From assembly GCF_018326005.1 (NCBI RefSeq), contig NZ_AP021903.1, forward strand, positions 5,011,001 through 5,075,000: DNA of 64,000 bases. Reading direction: 5' to 3'. A program made the translations under genes and the position numbers. Positions 18,961 to 28,135 of this stretch are shown in pieces (the stretch's first letter is position 1; each line of letters opens with the position of its first letter). Under the pieces are notes generated by a model that saw only the letters and a list, made by a program, of their open reading frames with translations, was not told the origin of the DNA and made no database searches. This DNA is from Pseudomonas sp. Seg1 (lineage in GTDB: Bacteria > Pseudomonadota > Gammaproteobacteria > Pseudomonadales > Pseudomonadaceae).

Positions 18961-19926
18961 GTGACGGACACCCACCGCTCGCCTTCGCCTTCATCGGCGC
19001 AGGACGCTGCAAACGCAATGGACCAGGCACTCGACTGGCTCATCGTGCTCGGCAGCCCGGACGAGGAGCAGACCCGGCAATTTCATGCCTGGCTGGCGGC
19101 TGATCCGTTGAACGCCCAGGCTTTCGCCAAGGCGCAGGCGATCTGGGACGGTCCGCAAATCGCCCAGTGTGCAGAGAAGCTGGCGACGCCACCTGCGAAA
19201 GTCACCGCCCTCAAACGTCTGCACCCGCACTGGAAACCGCTGGCCACCGCTGCCGTGCTGATTCTCGGTCTGTTCAGTTTCAGTAACCTGCCGATGCGCA
19301 TTCAGGCCGATCATCTGACCGTGGTCGGCGAACGTCAGCGCCTGCAACTGGAGGACGGTTCGAAAGTCCTGCTCAATACCAATTCGGCCTTCTCCAGCAC
19401 CATCAACGATCAACAACGCGTCGCACGGTTGTATCAGGGCGAAGCGTTTTTCGAAGTCGCGGCCAGTCGCAATCAGCCACTGGAAATCGATGTCGGCCCG
19501 GTCAGAGCGAGTGTGCGCGACACCGCGTTCGCGGTGCGCTACCTGGATGGCGTGGCGCAGGTCAACGTGCAACGCGGCGACGTCGATTTGCGCGCCACTC
19601 ACAATGATGCCCGGGTGCGTTTGAGTGCCGGTGAAAGTGTCCGCATCGGCCCGAACGGTTTCGACCGCCCGGCCAAGCTCGACACCAACACTGACCTTGC
19701 CTGGGTACAGGGCCGACTGGTGTTCGAGAACTGCCCGTTGAATCAGGTCCTGGCCGAACTGCGCCGCTACTATCCGGGCTGGATCATCAACACCAACGAG
19801 CAGTTGGCCGACGTTGCCGTAACCGGTAATTATCGCCTCGACCAACCGCTCGACGTGGTGCGCTCCCTCGCCCACATTACCTCGGCGCGCTTGCAGGAAT
19901 TCCCCGCGCTGGTGATCTTGAACTAA
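18961..19926 (+). CDS. FecR/HxuR-like anti-sigma factor
   Basis: Inner-membrane regulator linking receptor occupancy to the ECF sigma factor. It has 321 residues from the GTG at 18961, preceded by GAGGAA; the longer frame upstream lacks a ribosome site. The cytoplasmic N-terminus has the short helical domain ALDWLIVLGSPDEEQTRQF (DUF4880 type). One transmembrane helix follows at about 85-100, then the periplasmic FecR domain (LEDGSKVLLNTNSA, YQGEAFFEVA), and a C-terminal part (LAELRRYYPGWI) that would contact the receptor signalling domain. Confidence 0.92.
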   Translation: MTDTHRSPSPSSAQDAANAMDQALDWLIVLGSPDEEQTRQFHAWLAADPLNAQAFAKAQAIWDGPQIAQCAEKLATPPAKVTALKRLHPHWKPLATAAVLILGLFSFSNLPMRIQADHLTVVGERQRLQLEDGSKVLLNTNSAFSSTINDQQRVARLYQGEAFFEVAASRNQPLEIDVGPVRASVRDTAFAVRYLDGVAQVNVQRGDVDLRATHNDARVRLSAGESVRIGPNGFDRPAKLDTNTDLAWVQGRLVFENCPLNQVLAELRRYYPGWIINTNEQLADVAVTGNYRLDQPLDVVRSLAHITSARLQEFPALVILN

Positions 19927-19927
19927 A

Positions 19928-19942
19928 TGAGAATTATTTTTA
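19928..19942. promoter_or_regulatory. Weak Fur-like box overlapping the receptor promoter
   Basis: TGAGAAT-T-ATTTTTA agrees with the 7-1-7 Fur pattern TGATAAT-N-ATTATCA at 12 of 14 positions. It overlaps the putative -35 element TTTTTAC, so binding would block the promoter directly. Confidence 0.45.
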
Positions 19943-19973
19943 CTCGATAGCGAAAGCCCGTTCGTCTCGTTAT
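19937..19973 (+). promoter_or_regulatory. ECF-sigma promoter of the heme receptor
   Basis: TTTTTAC, 16 bases, GTTCGTCTCGTTAT. The identical two blocks with the same spacing precede the heme oxygenase at 22681-22717. The CGTCTC core resembles -10 regions of iron-starvation sigma factors. Confidence 0.65.
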
Positions 19974-20048
19974 AGCCAATGCAATTGATTCGCATCCTCG
20001 GAAGCGGATCAGCACCTATAAAGATTCGTGCGACACGGAGCGCTATCG

Positions 20049-22634
20049 ATGTCCTCACGCCTTACCCGCCAGACTTCTTCCCCATCCCGCGTATTGTCGC
20101 TGCTGACCGCTGCCATCCTGATGGCCGGTACCGCACCGCTGATGGCTGCCACCGAACAACCGGCGCGCAACATGGGCGATTACTCGTTCTCGATTGGCCA
20201 GCAACCGCTGGTGTCGGCCCTCAACGCCTTCACCGCCGTGACAGGCTGGCAGGTCGGTTTGCCGGCGGAGCTGGGTCAGGGCGTATCGTCGCCGGGCGTG
20301 CGTGGTTCGCTGCCACCGGAAAAAGCCCTCGAGCGCCTGTTGGTGGGGACCAACCTGAGCTTCCGCAAGCTGAGCAACAACAACGTCGTGCTGGAAAAAC
20401 GCAGCACCAGCGGCGCACTCAATCTGGATCAGGTGACCATCAGCGCCACTCGCCAGGAACAGTCGGTGAACAGCGTGCCGAGCACCGTCACCGTGCATAC
20501 CCGCGAAGAGCTGGACCGTAACAATGTCAACACCATCAAGGATCTGGTGCGCTACGAACCGGGCGTGTCCGTCGGCGGCGCCGGCCAGCGTGGCGGCATC
20601 AGCGGCTACAACATCCGTGGCATCGACGGCGACCGCATCCTCACGCAGGTCGATGGCGTGGAGATACCGGACGGTTTCTTCAACGGCCCTTACGCCAAGA
20701 CCCAGCGCAATTACGTTGATCCGGAAATCGTCAAACGCGTGGAAATCCTCCGTGGCCCGGCCTCGGTGCTGTACGGCAGCAACGCCATCGGCGGCGCGGT
20801 CAGCTATTACACCCTTGATGCCGACGACATCATCAAACCCGGCAAAGACGTCGGCGCTCGCCTGAAAACCGGTTACAGCTCGGCCGATGACAGCTGGCTG
20901 AAGTCCGCCACCGTAGCCGGCCGGGCCGACCAGTTCGACGGTTTGCTGCACTACAGCCAGCGCGATGGCCACGAAACCGATTCCTACGGCAGCAACAACG
21001 GCACCGGCCTCGAACGCACCGCTGCCAACCCGGAAGACGTCCGGGCGACCAACGTACTGGCCAAGATCGGCTGGAACTACAACGAAGATTCGCGCCTGGG
21101 CCTGACCTACGAAAAGTACAAGGATGATCGCGACACCGATCAGAAAAGCGCCTACGGCGGCCCGTTCTTCAACGGCGCGCCGACCATTCCGGACAGCATG
21201 TTGCCGGGTGGCATGTACCAGTGGCGCACCGGCAACGACACCATCACCCGTGAGCGTTTCGGCATCGAGCACCGCTTCGCCCTCGACAGCCTGCTGGTCG
21301 ACAACGTGAAGTGGAGCCTGAACCACCAGATCGCCAAAACCGACCAGAGCACCGAAGAGTTCTACTACCCGATGACCCGTAAAGTGCTGCGCACCCGCGA
21401 CACGATTTACGAGGAAAAACAGTGGGTGTTCGATGCGCAACTGGACAAGGCGTTTGCCATCGGTGACACCGATCACGTGCTGACTTACGGCACCACCCTC
21501 AAGCAACAGAAAGTCACCGGTTCGCGCAGCGGCGACGGCAAGTGCCTGGCCGTCGGGCGTGGCTGCACCGCCATCGGTGCGACCAGTACTGCTGACGTGT
21601 TGGCCAAAGCTACCGACTTCCCGGACCCGACCATCAACACTTACAGCGTGTTCGCCCAGGATCAGATCAGCTGGAACGACTGGACCTTCCTGCCGGGCCT
21701 GCGCTACGACTACACCCAGCTCAAGCCGCACATCACCCAGGAGTTCCTCAACACTGTGGCGGCGGATGGCCAGGGCACGGTCAGCGACAAGAACAAGACC
21801 TGGCATAAAGTCTCGCCGAAATTCGGTCTGACCTACGCCCTGACCGAGAACTACACCTGGTACGGTCAGTACGCCGAAGGCTTCCGCACGCCGACCGCGA
21901 AAGCGCTGTACGGCCGCTTTGAAAACAGCACCACCGGCTACAGCGTGACGCCGAACCCGGACCTGGATCCGGAAAAAAGCAAAAGCTATGAGACCGGTCT
22001 GCGCGGTAACTTCGAGCAGGGTTCGTTCGACGTGGCGGTGTTCTATAACAAGTATCGCGACTTCATCAACGAAGACGCTGTGACCCCGGGCCGCAACGAG
22101 CTGACCTTCCAGTCGGCCAACATCAAGCACGCCACCATCAAGGGTGCGGAAGTCAAAGGTCGTCTGAATCTGGATGCGTTTGGCGCCCCGCAAGGCCTCT
22201 ACACTCAGGGTTCGATTGCCTACGCCTACGGTCGCAACAACGACAACGGCGAGCCGATCAACAGCGTCAACCCGCTGACCGGCGTGTTCGGTCTGGGTTA
22301 CGACCAGGACAACTACGGCGGCCTGCTGAGCTGGACCGTGGTGAAGAAAAAGGATCGCGTCGACGACAGCAACTTCAAGTCGCCGGATGGCGTCAGCAGT
22401 CAGTTCAAAACGCCAGGCTTCGGCATTCTTGATCTGGCCGGTTATTACAAAGTCACCGACGACGTCACCGTCAGCGGCGGCATCTACAACCTGACCGACA
22501 AGAAATACTGGCTGTGGGATGACGTGCGCGGTTACGACAGCGTCGGCGAAGCCTCGGTCACGCAACCGGCCAACCTCGATCGCCTGACCCAACCGGGCCG
22601 CAACTTCGCGATCAATCTGATCTGGGACATCTGA
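20049..22634 (+). CDS. TonB-dependent heme/hemoprotein receptor with signalling domain (HxuA/PfhR-like)
   Basis: Outer-membrane transducer that takes up heme and signals to the FecR-like protein. It has 861 residues from the ATG at 20049 with GGAG upstream. Order: signal peptide (about 1-41), STN signalling domain (about 50-110), TonB-box region near LDQVTISATR, plug (VVLEKRS to about 260), then 22-strand barrel. FRTP at 612-615 and NPDL at 636-639 correspond to the FRAP/NPXL boxes of heme receptors. The neighbouring heme oxygenase supports heme as ligand. Confidence 0.92.
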   Translation: MSSRLTRQTSSPSRVLSLLTAAILMAGTAPLMAATEQPARNMGDYSFSIGQQPLVSALNAFTAVTGWQVGLPAELGQGVSSPGVRGSLPPEKALERLLVGTNLSFRKLSNNNVVLEKRSTSGALNLDQVTISATRQEQSVNSVPSTVTVHTREELDRNNVNTIKDLVRYEPGVSVGGAGQRGGISGYNIRGIDGDRILTQVDGVEIPDGFFNGPYAKTQRNYVDPEIVKRVEILRGPASVLYGSNAIGGAVSYYTLDADDIIKPGKDVGARLKTGYSSADDSWLKSATVAGRADQFDGLLHYSQRDGHETDSYGSNNGTGLERTAANPEDVRATNVLAKIGWNYNEDSRLGLTYEKYKDDRDTDQKSAYGGPFFNGAPTIPDSMLPGGMYQWRTGNDTITRERFGIEHRFALDSLLVDNVKWSLNHQIAKTDQSTEEFYYPMTRKVLRTRDTIYEEKQWVFDAQLDKAFAIGDTDHVLTYGTTLKQQKVTGSRSGDGKCLAVGRGCTAIGATSTADVLAKATDFPDPTINTYSVFAQDQISWNDWTFLPGLRYDYTQLKPHITQEFLNTVAADGQGTVSDKNKTWHKVSPKFGLTYALTENYTWYGQYAEGFRTPTAKALYGRFENSTTGYSVTPNPDLDPEKSKSYETGLRGNFEQGSFDVAVFYNKYRDFINEDAVTPGRNELTFQSANIKHATIKGAEVKGRLNLDAFGAPQGLYTQGSIAYAYGRNNDNGEPINSVNPLTGVFGLGYDQDNYGGLLSWTVVKKKDRVDDSNFKSPDGVSSQFKTPGFGILDLAGYYKVTDDVTVSGGIYNLTDKKYWLWDDVRGYDSVGEASVTQPANLDRLTQPGRNFAINLIWDI

Positions 22635-22643
22635 TCCCGTCGA

Positions 22644-22686
22644 CCTCACTGCGCGTGTTCAGCCACCGCGCAGTGAGGTTTTTTTA
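22644..22686 (+). terminator. Rho-independent terminator after the heme receptor
   Basis: Perfect 12-bp stem CCTCACTGCGCG/CGCGCAGTGAGG with an 11-base loop, followed by seven or more T residues. The T run overlaps the -35 block of the next promoter. Confidence 0.92.
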
Positions 22687-22717
22687 CGCTCACGCGTCTT
22701 CTTGTTCGTCTCGTTAT
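22681..22717 (+). promoter_or_regulatory. ECF-sigma promoter of the heme oxygenase
   Basis: TTTTTAC, 16 bases, GTTCGTCTCGTTAT, identical to the receptor promoter. The -35 block lies in the terminator T run, so the oxygenase is separated from the receptor transcript but kept under the same sigma factor. Confidence 0.62.
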
Positions 22718-22745
22718 CAAGCGCCTCTTTTATCAAGGACACCCC

Positions 22746-23342
22746 ATGACCACTTCGGAAAAAGCCCTGCGTTCACAACGCCTGAACCAGATCACCCACG
22801 AGCCGCACAGCAAGCTCGACGCCCTGGTCAAAGCCCACGCGCCGTTCGAGACTCGCGCCAACTTCGCCCGTTTCGTCGTGGCGCAATACCTGTTCCAGTC
22901 AGAACTGGTCGAGCTGTACAACGATGCCGAACTGACGGCGATCGTGCCTGACCTGCCGGCTCGCTGCCGCGCTGAAGCGGCCAAGGCTGACCTGGCGGAT
23001 CTGCACACCGAAGTCCCGGCGCCGGTGGCCGGGGCGGTGAAGAACCCGAGCAAGGCCCGTGCCCTGGGCTGGATCTTCGTCTCCGAAGGTTCGAAGCTGG
23101 GTGCCGCGTTCCTGATCAAACGCGCCGTGGCGCTGGAGCTGAGCGAAACCTTTGGCGCCCGTCATTTGGGTGAGCCGGAAGGTGGCCGCGCCGAAGGCTG
23201 GAAAAGCTTCGTGCGTACGCTCGACTCGCTGCAGTTCAGTGCTGAAGAAGAAGCCGAAGTGGAGCAAGGCGCGATTGACGCGTTCAACCGCTTCACGGTG
23301 CTGCTGGAACAGGCTTACGCCACTGAGGCTGAACCGGCCTGA
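22746..23342 (+). CDS. Biliverdin-producing heme oxygenase (PigA/HemO-like)
   Basis: Opens the heme ring and releases iron after heme uptake. It has 198 residues, the size of bacterial HemO proteins, with the probable proximal His in THEPHSKLD near the N-terminus and the distal-helix region GWIFVSEGSKLGAAFL. It follows the heme receptor after a terminator and has its own promoter of the same ECF type. Regiospecificity of ring opening cannot be read from the sequence. Confidence 0.93.
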   Translation: MTTSEKALRSQRLNQITHEPHSKLDALVKAHAPFETRANFARFVVAQYLFQSELVELYNDAELTAIVPDLPARCRAEAAKADLADLHTEVPAPVAGAVKNPSKARALGWIFVSEGSKLGAAFLIKRAVALELSETFGARHLGEPEGGRAEGWKSFVRTLDSLQFSAEEEAEVEQGAIDAFNRFTVLLEQAYATEAEPA

Positions 23343-23365
23343 TCCCTAGGCACACCATAAAACCC

Positions 23366-23455
23366 TGTGGGAGCTGGCTTGCCAGCGATAAGGGCTGATC
23401 AGTCTCCATTTATGTTGCCTGACCCACCGCTATCGCTGGCAAGCCAGCTCCCACA
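23366..23455. repeat. REPIN (family A)
   Basis: REP arms at 23366-23389 and 23432-23455 between the heme oxygenase and the YbaN-like gene. Confidence 0.9.
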
Positions 23456-23510
23456 GGGATCTCCACAAGTCTGTAAGATCCCCTTCTCGCCTCACAGCAA
23501 TCCCGAGCCC

Positions 23511-23906
23511 ATGCCGCAACCCGCCTCTTCCAAACTCGCCCGTGTGCTGTTCGGCCTGCTCGCCTATGTCAGCCTCGGCATTGGTCTGATCGCCATTGTC
23601 GTGCCCGGCCTGCCGACCACCGAGTTCATACTTCTCGCCGCCTGGGCCGCCACCCGCAGCTCGCCGCGCCTGAGTGCCTGGCTGGAAAACCATCGGTTGT
23701 TCGGGCCGATCCTCAGTAACTGGCGTAACGGCAAGATCATCGCGCGCAAAGCCAAGGTCAGCGCCACGGTGAGCATGTTGCTCTGCGCAACGCTGATGCT
23801 GGTGATGCTCGATCACGGCTGGCCGGTTTATCTGGCGATTGTCGGGATGGGTTTGGGCAATCTGTGGATCTGGTCGCGCCCGGAATCTATCGTCACGTCT
23901 TCCTGA
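23511..23906 (+). CDS. YbaN-family (DUF454) inner-membrane protein
   Basis: Small membrane protein of 131 residues from the ATG at 23511. It has the family motif VPGLPTTEFILLAAWAATRSSPR after a first hydrophobic helix, then the conserved NHRLFGPILSNWR loop and two more helices. Function is unknown. In P. aeruginosa and relatives such genes sit next to heme-uptake genes, as here, so a link to iron or heme is possible but unproven. Confidence 0.85.
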   Translation: MPQPASSKLARVLFGLLAYVSLGIGLIAIVVPGLPTTEFILLAAWAATRSSPRLSAWLENHRLFGPILSNWRNGKIIARKAKVSATVSMLLCATLMLVMLDHGWPVYLAIVGMGLGNLWIWSRPESIVTSS

Positions 23907-23935
23907 CTCACACAATCACCAAGTGAATGGGGTCT

Positions 23936-24071
23936 TTGTGGTGAGGGGATTTATCCCCGATTGGCTGCGCAGCAGCCACCAGGCAGACAACCCCAATATG
24001 TCAGAAAGAGTCGGTTCTCAGGTTTTGGGCCTGCTTCGCAAGCCATCGGGGATAAATCCCCTCACCACAAA
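23936..24071. repeat. Inverted repeat pair (family B)
   Basis: TGTGGTGAGGGGATTTATCCCC and inverted GGGGATAAATCCCCTCACCACA, about 90 bases apart. The rest of the gap to the chemoreceptor (24072-24308) shows no gene and no clear promoter to me. Confidence 0.87.
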
Positions 24072-24308
24072 AGCTCTCACCTCCTCATATCCAGACACAC
24101 CATTTTCATCCCCGTGAAACTTCCCTGTAATTAATCCCCTTTGCAGCACTTTCCCCTGCGCAAACGTTTAGCGATGACCGTTCGTCGGCATCCAGCTCAT
24201 GCGCCCTCGCCTCACGCCGATGAGCATTGAATGGCGCTGAATGGATTTGGCGAACCGGGTAACTCCAAACCCCGTGGCCACCGGTTTATTCATTCACGAG
24301 ATCGCCCC

Positions 24309-26447
24309 ATGTTCGACTCTCTCTCCATTCGCCTGAAAATCGTTCTGCTCTCCGGTCTGTGCCTGCTCGGCGTGGTTGCGCTGATCGTCGGCATGAACAT
24401 CTACCAGACCAACCAGAACGACGAACTGGTCAGCCACTCCAGCAACCAGTTGCTCACCGCCAGTGTGCAGAACCTGCTGCAGGCCAAAGCCGCCGAGCAG
24501 GCGGTGCGGGTGCAGAAAACCTTTGGCGAGAGCCTGACGGTGATCACTGCGCTGGCCGACCAGATCAAGGACATGCGCGTGATGGCGGCCAAGCGTTCGC
24601 TGGAGGCTGGCGCCTTGCGCGAAGAGTTGAACCTGAGCCTGAAAACCGCTTTCGAGCGCAACGACAAAGTGCTCGGCATCTGGCTCGCCTTCGAACCCAA
24701 TGGTCTGGACGGCAAGGACAGCGAGTTCGCCAACGATGCGGCGCGCCAGTCCAACGAAGCCGGACGTTTCGCCACGTACTGGAGCCGCGCCGCCGGTTCC
24801 GCGCTGAACACGATCATGGTCGAAGAAGACATGACCAAGACCACCCTCAGCCTCAGCGGCACGCCGTACAACAGCTGGTACACCTGCCCTCGCGACAACA
24901 AACGCACCTGCCTGCTCGACCCGTATGCCGACACCGTCGGTGGCAAGGAAATGCTCATGACGACCATTTCCGTGCCCTTGATCGTCGACGGCAAAGCCAT
25001 CGGCGTGGTCGGCGTCGACATCGCTCTCGATGCCCTGCAAGCGGCGGCGGTGGATTCGCAGCGCAACCTGTTCAACAACGCCGGGCACATGCTCATCGTT
25101 TCCGGCAGCGGCGTGTTGGCTGCCGACAGTTCCGACGCTGCCAAAGTCGGCAAGAAAATCAGCGACACCCTCGCTGCCGATGGCAAGGATGTGCTGCAAC
25201 TGCTCAGCACTGGCACGCCCAAGATTCTGGAACAGGGCGATCTGATCCGCGCCGTGTACCCGGTCGATCCGATTGGTAACTCGCGCGCGTGGGGCGTGGT
25301 CATCGATCTGCCGAAACAGGTGCTGCTGGCCGATTCGGTCAAGCTGCAAGCCGTACTTGATGATGCTCAGGAAACCGGTGTGCTCACCGCATTGGCGGTG
25401 GCTGTGGTTGCCGGTCTGCTGGGTTTGCTGCTGATCTGGCTCACCGCTTCCGGCGTCACCCGGCCGATCAACAGCGTCGCAGAGATGCTGAAGAACATCG
25501 CCAGCGGCGAAGGCGACCTGACTCAACGTTTGAACTACAGCAAGCAAGATGAACTGGGCGAACTGGTGAACTGGTTCAACCGTTTCCTCGACAAGCTGCA
25601 ACCGACCATCGCGCAGATCAAACAGAGCATCAGTGAGGCGCGCGGCACTGCCGATCAGTCTTCGGAAATCGCCCGTCAGACCAGCGAAGGCATGCAAGTG
25701 CAGTTCCGCGAGATCGATCAGGTCGCCACCGCGTCCAACGAAATGAGCGCCACCGCCCACGACGTCGCCAACAGCGCCTCGAACGCCGCCAACGCGGCGA
25801 AAGGTGCCGACCAATCGGCCAAGGACGGCATGTCGATCATCGAGCGCAGCACCCGCGACATCAATCAACTGGCCGACGAAGTCAGCAAAGCCGTGACCGA
25901 AGTCGAAGCGCTGGCGGTCAACAGCGAGCAGATCGGTTCGGTGCTGGAGGTGATCCGCAGCATCGCCGAACAGACCAACCTGCTGGCGCTCAACGCGGCC
26001 ATCGAAGCGGCCCGTGCCGGTGAGAGCGGTCGCGGTTTCGCCGTGGTCGCTGACGAAGTGCGCAACCTGGCCAAGCGCACACAGGATTCGGTGGAGGAAA
26101 TCCGTGTGGTCATCGAGCGAATTCAGACTGGTACGCGCGGCGTGGTCGCGACCATGCATTCGAGCCAGACCCAGGCCCACAACAACGCCGGACAGATCCG
26201 TCAGGCCGTGGATGCGCTGGGCAAGATCAGCGATGCGGTGACCGTGATCAGCGACATGAACCTGCAAATCGCCAGCGCCGCCGAGCAGCAGAGCGCGGTG
26301 GCCGAAGAGGTCAATCGCAACGTTTCGGCGATTCGTACGGTGACTGAAACCTTGACTGAACAAGCCACTGAGTCGGCAGCGATCAGCAGCCAGTTGAATG
26401 CGCTGGCCAGTCAGCAGATGAAACTCATGGACCAGTTCCGCGTGTAA
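24309..26447 (+). CDS. Methyl-accepting chemotaxis protein with dCache sensor
   Basis: Transmembrane chemoreceptor, 712 residues from the ATG at 24309. Order: transmembrane helix (about 9-30), periplasmic double-Cache ligand domain (about 35-350, with [17 protein letters not shown] and VGVDIAL), second helix [24 protein letters not shown] domain, then the long cytoplasmic coiled coil with the hairpin tip [19 protein letters not shown] that binds CheA/CheW. No CheR-docking pentapeptide at the C-terminus. dCache receptors often bind amino acids or organic acids; the ligand is not evident. Confidence 0.93.
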   Translation: MFDSLSIRLKIVLLSGLCLLGVVALIVGMNIYQTNQNDELVSHSSNQLLTASVQNLLQAKAAEQAVRVQKTFGESLTVITALADQIKDMRVMAAKRSLEAGALREELNLSLKTAFERNDKVLGIWLAFEPNGLDGKDSEFANDAARQSNEAGRFATYWSRAAGSALNTIMVEEDMTKTTLSLSGTPYNSWYTCPRDNKRTCLLDPYADTVGGKEMLMTTISVPLIVDGKAIGVVGVDIALDALQAAAVDSQRNLFNNAGHMLIVSGSGVLAADSSDAAKVGKKISDTLAADGKDVLQLLSTGTPKILEQGDLIRAVYPVDPIGNSRAWGVVIDLPKQVLLADSVKLQAVLDDAQETGVLTALAVAVVAGLLGLLLIWLTASGVTRPINSVAEMLKNIASGEGDLTQRLNYSKQDELGELVNWFNRFLDKLQPTIAQIKQSISEARGTADQSSEIARQTSEGMQVQFREIDQVATASNEMSATAHDVANSASNAANAAKGADQSAKDGMSIIERSTRDINQLADEVSKAVTEVEALAVNSEQIGSVLEVIRSIAEQTNLLALNAAIEAARAGESGRGFAVVADEVRNLAKRTQDSVEEIRVVIERIQTGTRGVVATMHSSQTQAHNNAGQIRQAVDALGKISDAVTVISDMNLQIASAAEQQSAVAEEVNRNVSAIRTVTETLTEQATESAAISSQLNALASQQMKLMDQFRV

Positions 26448-26475
26448 CCACCGACCAAAAATCACTACAAATCAC

Positions 26476-26564
26476 TGTGGGAGCTGGCTTGCCAGCGATG
26501 GCGGCAGATCAGTCAGTACATGGCTGACTGACACACCGCTATCGCTGGCAAGCCAGCTCCCACA
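26476..26564. repeat. REPIN (family A)
   Basis: REP arms at 26476-26499 and 26541-26564 between the chemoreceptor and the CoA transferase. Confidence 0.9.
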
Positions 26565-26653
26565 GGGTCAAGTGGCAACTCTGGAATCGGGGATTTCATC
26601 TGATCCGATAAGTTTTTGCACTATCATCGCCCTCTCGTTCCGGAGGGCCTTTG

Positions 26654-28000
26654 ATGACTGATTTCCTCACGTCCATTCAAGCCGCACTCGGCTTGCCCCG
26701 CACGCCGATTCCGTTCACTGCCAGCGGCGCCCTGCCCTCGGCGTTCGCCGTCACCGAGCTGGCCTGCGCCAGTATCGCCGCCGCCGGGCAAGCCATCAGC
26801 GAACTCTTGAATCAACAAACCGGTCGCCTGCCCGAAGTTGAAGTCGATCGCCGCCTGGCCTCGTTCTGGTTCGCCACCTCGATCCGCCCGATCGGCTGGC
26901 AACTGCCGCCGCTATGGGATCCGGTCGCCGGCGACTACGCGACGCAGGACGGCTGGATCCGCCTGCACACCAACGCCCCGCATCACCGCGCCGCCGCTGA
27001 AAGCGTACTCGGCGCCTGTACCGACCGCGCGGCGATGGCAGCCAAAGTCGCGCAATGGGCCAGCAAAGACCTGGAGCAAGCGCTGGTCGATGCCAAGGGC
27101 TGTGCCGCCGAGATGCGCAGTTGGGCACAGTGGCAACAACACCCGCAGGGGCTGGCAGTGAATGCCGAACGACTGGTGCAGTTCACTCAGGAGCAGGACG
27201 AAAACCCTCAAACCTGGAAAGGCTCGGTGACCCAACCGCTGGCGGGAATCAAGGTACTCGATCTGACCCGCGTGCTCGCCGGCCCGACCGCCAGCCGCTT
27301 TCTTGCCGGCCTCGGCGCCAATGTGTTGCGCATCGATCCGCCGACCTGGAACGAGCCAGGTGTGGTGCCGGAAGTCACCCTCGGCAAACGTTGTGCGCGG
27401 CTGGATCTGCACGATCCGACAGATCGCAGCGTGTTTGAAAATCTACTGAAAGACGCTGACATTCTGCTCCACGGCTACCGCGCCGATGCACTGGAGCAGC
27501 TCGGTTTCGCTGCCGAGCGCCGTCGGCAACTGGCACCGGGGTTGATCGACGTCTGCCTCAACGCCTACGGCTGGAGCGGCCCGTGGCAGAACCGTCGCGG
27601 CTTCGACAGCCTGGTGCAGATGAGCAGCGGCATCGCCGAGGCCGGGCAGCGCTGGAAGCAGGCGGACCAACCGACGCCGCTGCCGGTGCAGGCGCTGGAT
27701 CATGCGACCGGGTATCTGATGGCGGCGAGCGCGATCCGTCTTTTGACCGAACGTTTGAAGACTGGCAACGGTGGCTCGGCGCGTTTGTCACTGGCGCGAA
27801 CTGCCAAGTTGCTGATCGAGCATGGGCCGGGGACGAGTGAGGCATTGCGCGCTGAGGATGAGCAGGATCAGGGTTTACAGGTTGAGCAGACACCGTGGGG
27901 GCCGGCGCACCGGTTGCAGGCGCCGCTGCAGATCAGCGGCACGCCGATTCAGTGGGCGTTGCCGGCCACAGAATTGGGTTCACATCTCCCACAGTGGTAG
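26654..28000 (+). CDS. CaiB/BaiF-family CoA transferase
   Basis: Family III CoA transferase-like protein of 448 residues. The ATG at 26654 (after GGAGGG) is preferred to an adjacent TTG. The core LAGIKVLDLTRVLAGPTASRFLAGLGA is the family signature with the position of the catalytic Asp region further on, followed by LHGYRADALEQLGF and CLNAYGWSGPW. About 190 residues precede the core, longer than in simple CaiB proteins. Substrate unknown; neighbours give no pathway. Confidence 0.85.
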   Translation: MTDFLTSIQAALGLPRTPIPFTASGALPSAFAVTELACASIAAAGQAISELLNQQTGRLPEVEVDRRLASFWFATSIRPIGWQLPPLWDPVAGDYATQDGWIRLHTNAPHHRAAAESVLGACTDRAAMAAKVAQWASKDLEQALVDAKGCAAEMRSWAQWQQHPQGLAVNAERLVQFTQEQDENPQTWKGSVTQPLAGIKVLDLTRVLAGPTASRFLAGLGANVLRIDPPTWNEPGVVPEVTLGKRCARLDLHDPTDRSVFENLLKDADILLHGYRADALEQLGFAAERRRQLAPGLIDVCLNAYGWSGPWQNRRGFDSLVQMSSGIAEAGQRWKQADQPTPLPVQALDHATGYLMAASAIRLLTERLKTGNGGSARLSLARTAKLLIEHGPGTSEALRAEDEQDQGLQVEQTPWGPAHRLQAPLQISGTPIQWALPATELGSHLPQW

Positions 28001-28015
28001 TGACTGCTCGGGCCC

Positions 28016-28105
28016 CATCGCTGGCAAGCCAGCTCCCACAGTGTCCGTGTCGCCCCCCTAATCTGTGAGCGCCCGGAAACCTGTGGGAGCTGGCTTGCCA
28101 GCGAT
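28016..28105. repeat. REPIN (family A), outward-reading form
   Basis: ATCGCTGGC..CCCACA arm at 28016-28040 and TGTGGGAGC..GCGAT at 28082-28105, between convergent CoA transferase and alkA. Confidence 0.9.
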
Positions 28106-28135
28106 GAGGCCAGTATTGGCAGCACACACTTCGGA

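Noticed and set aside
20055..22649. 864-codon minus-strand frame opposite the heme receptor
   Set aside because: Exact antisense of a well-supported receptor gene; composition (Val/Gly/Arg/Asp-rich, no motifs) is that of a shadow frame.
24294..26465. 723-codon minus-strand frame opposite the chemoreceptor
   Set aside because: Same reasoning; the chemoreceptor has all expected domains and the antisense frame none.
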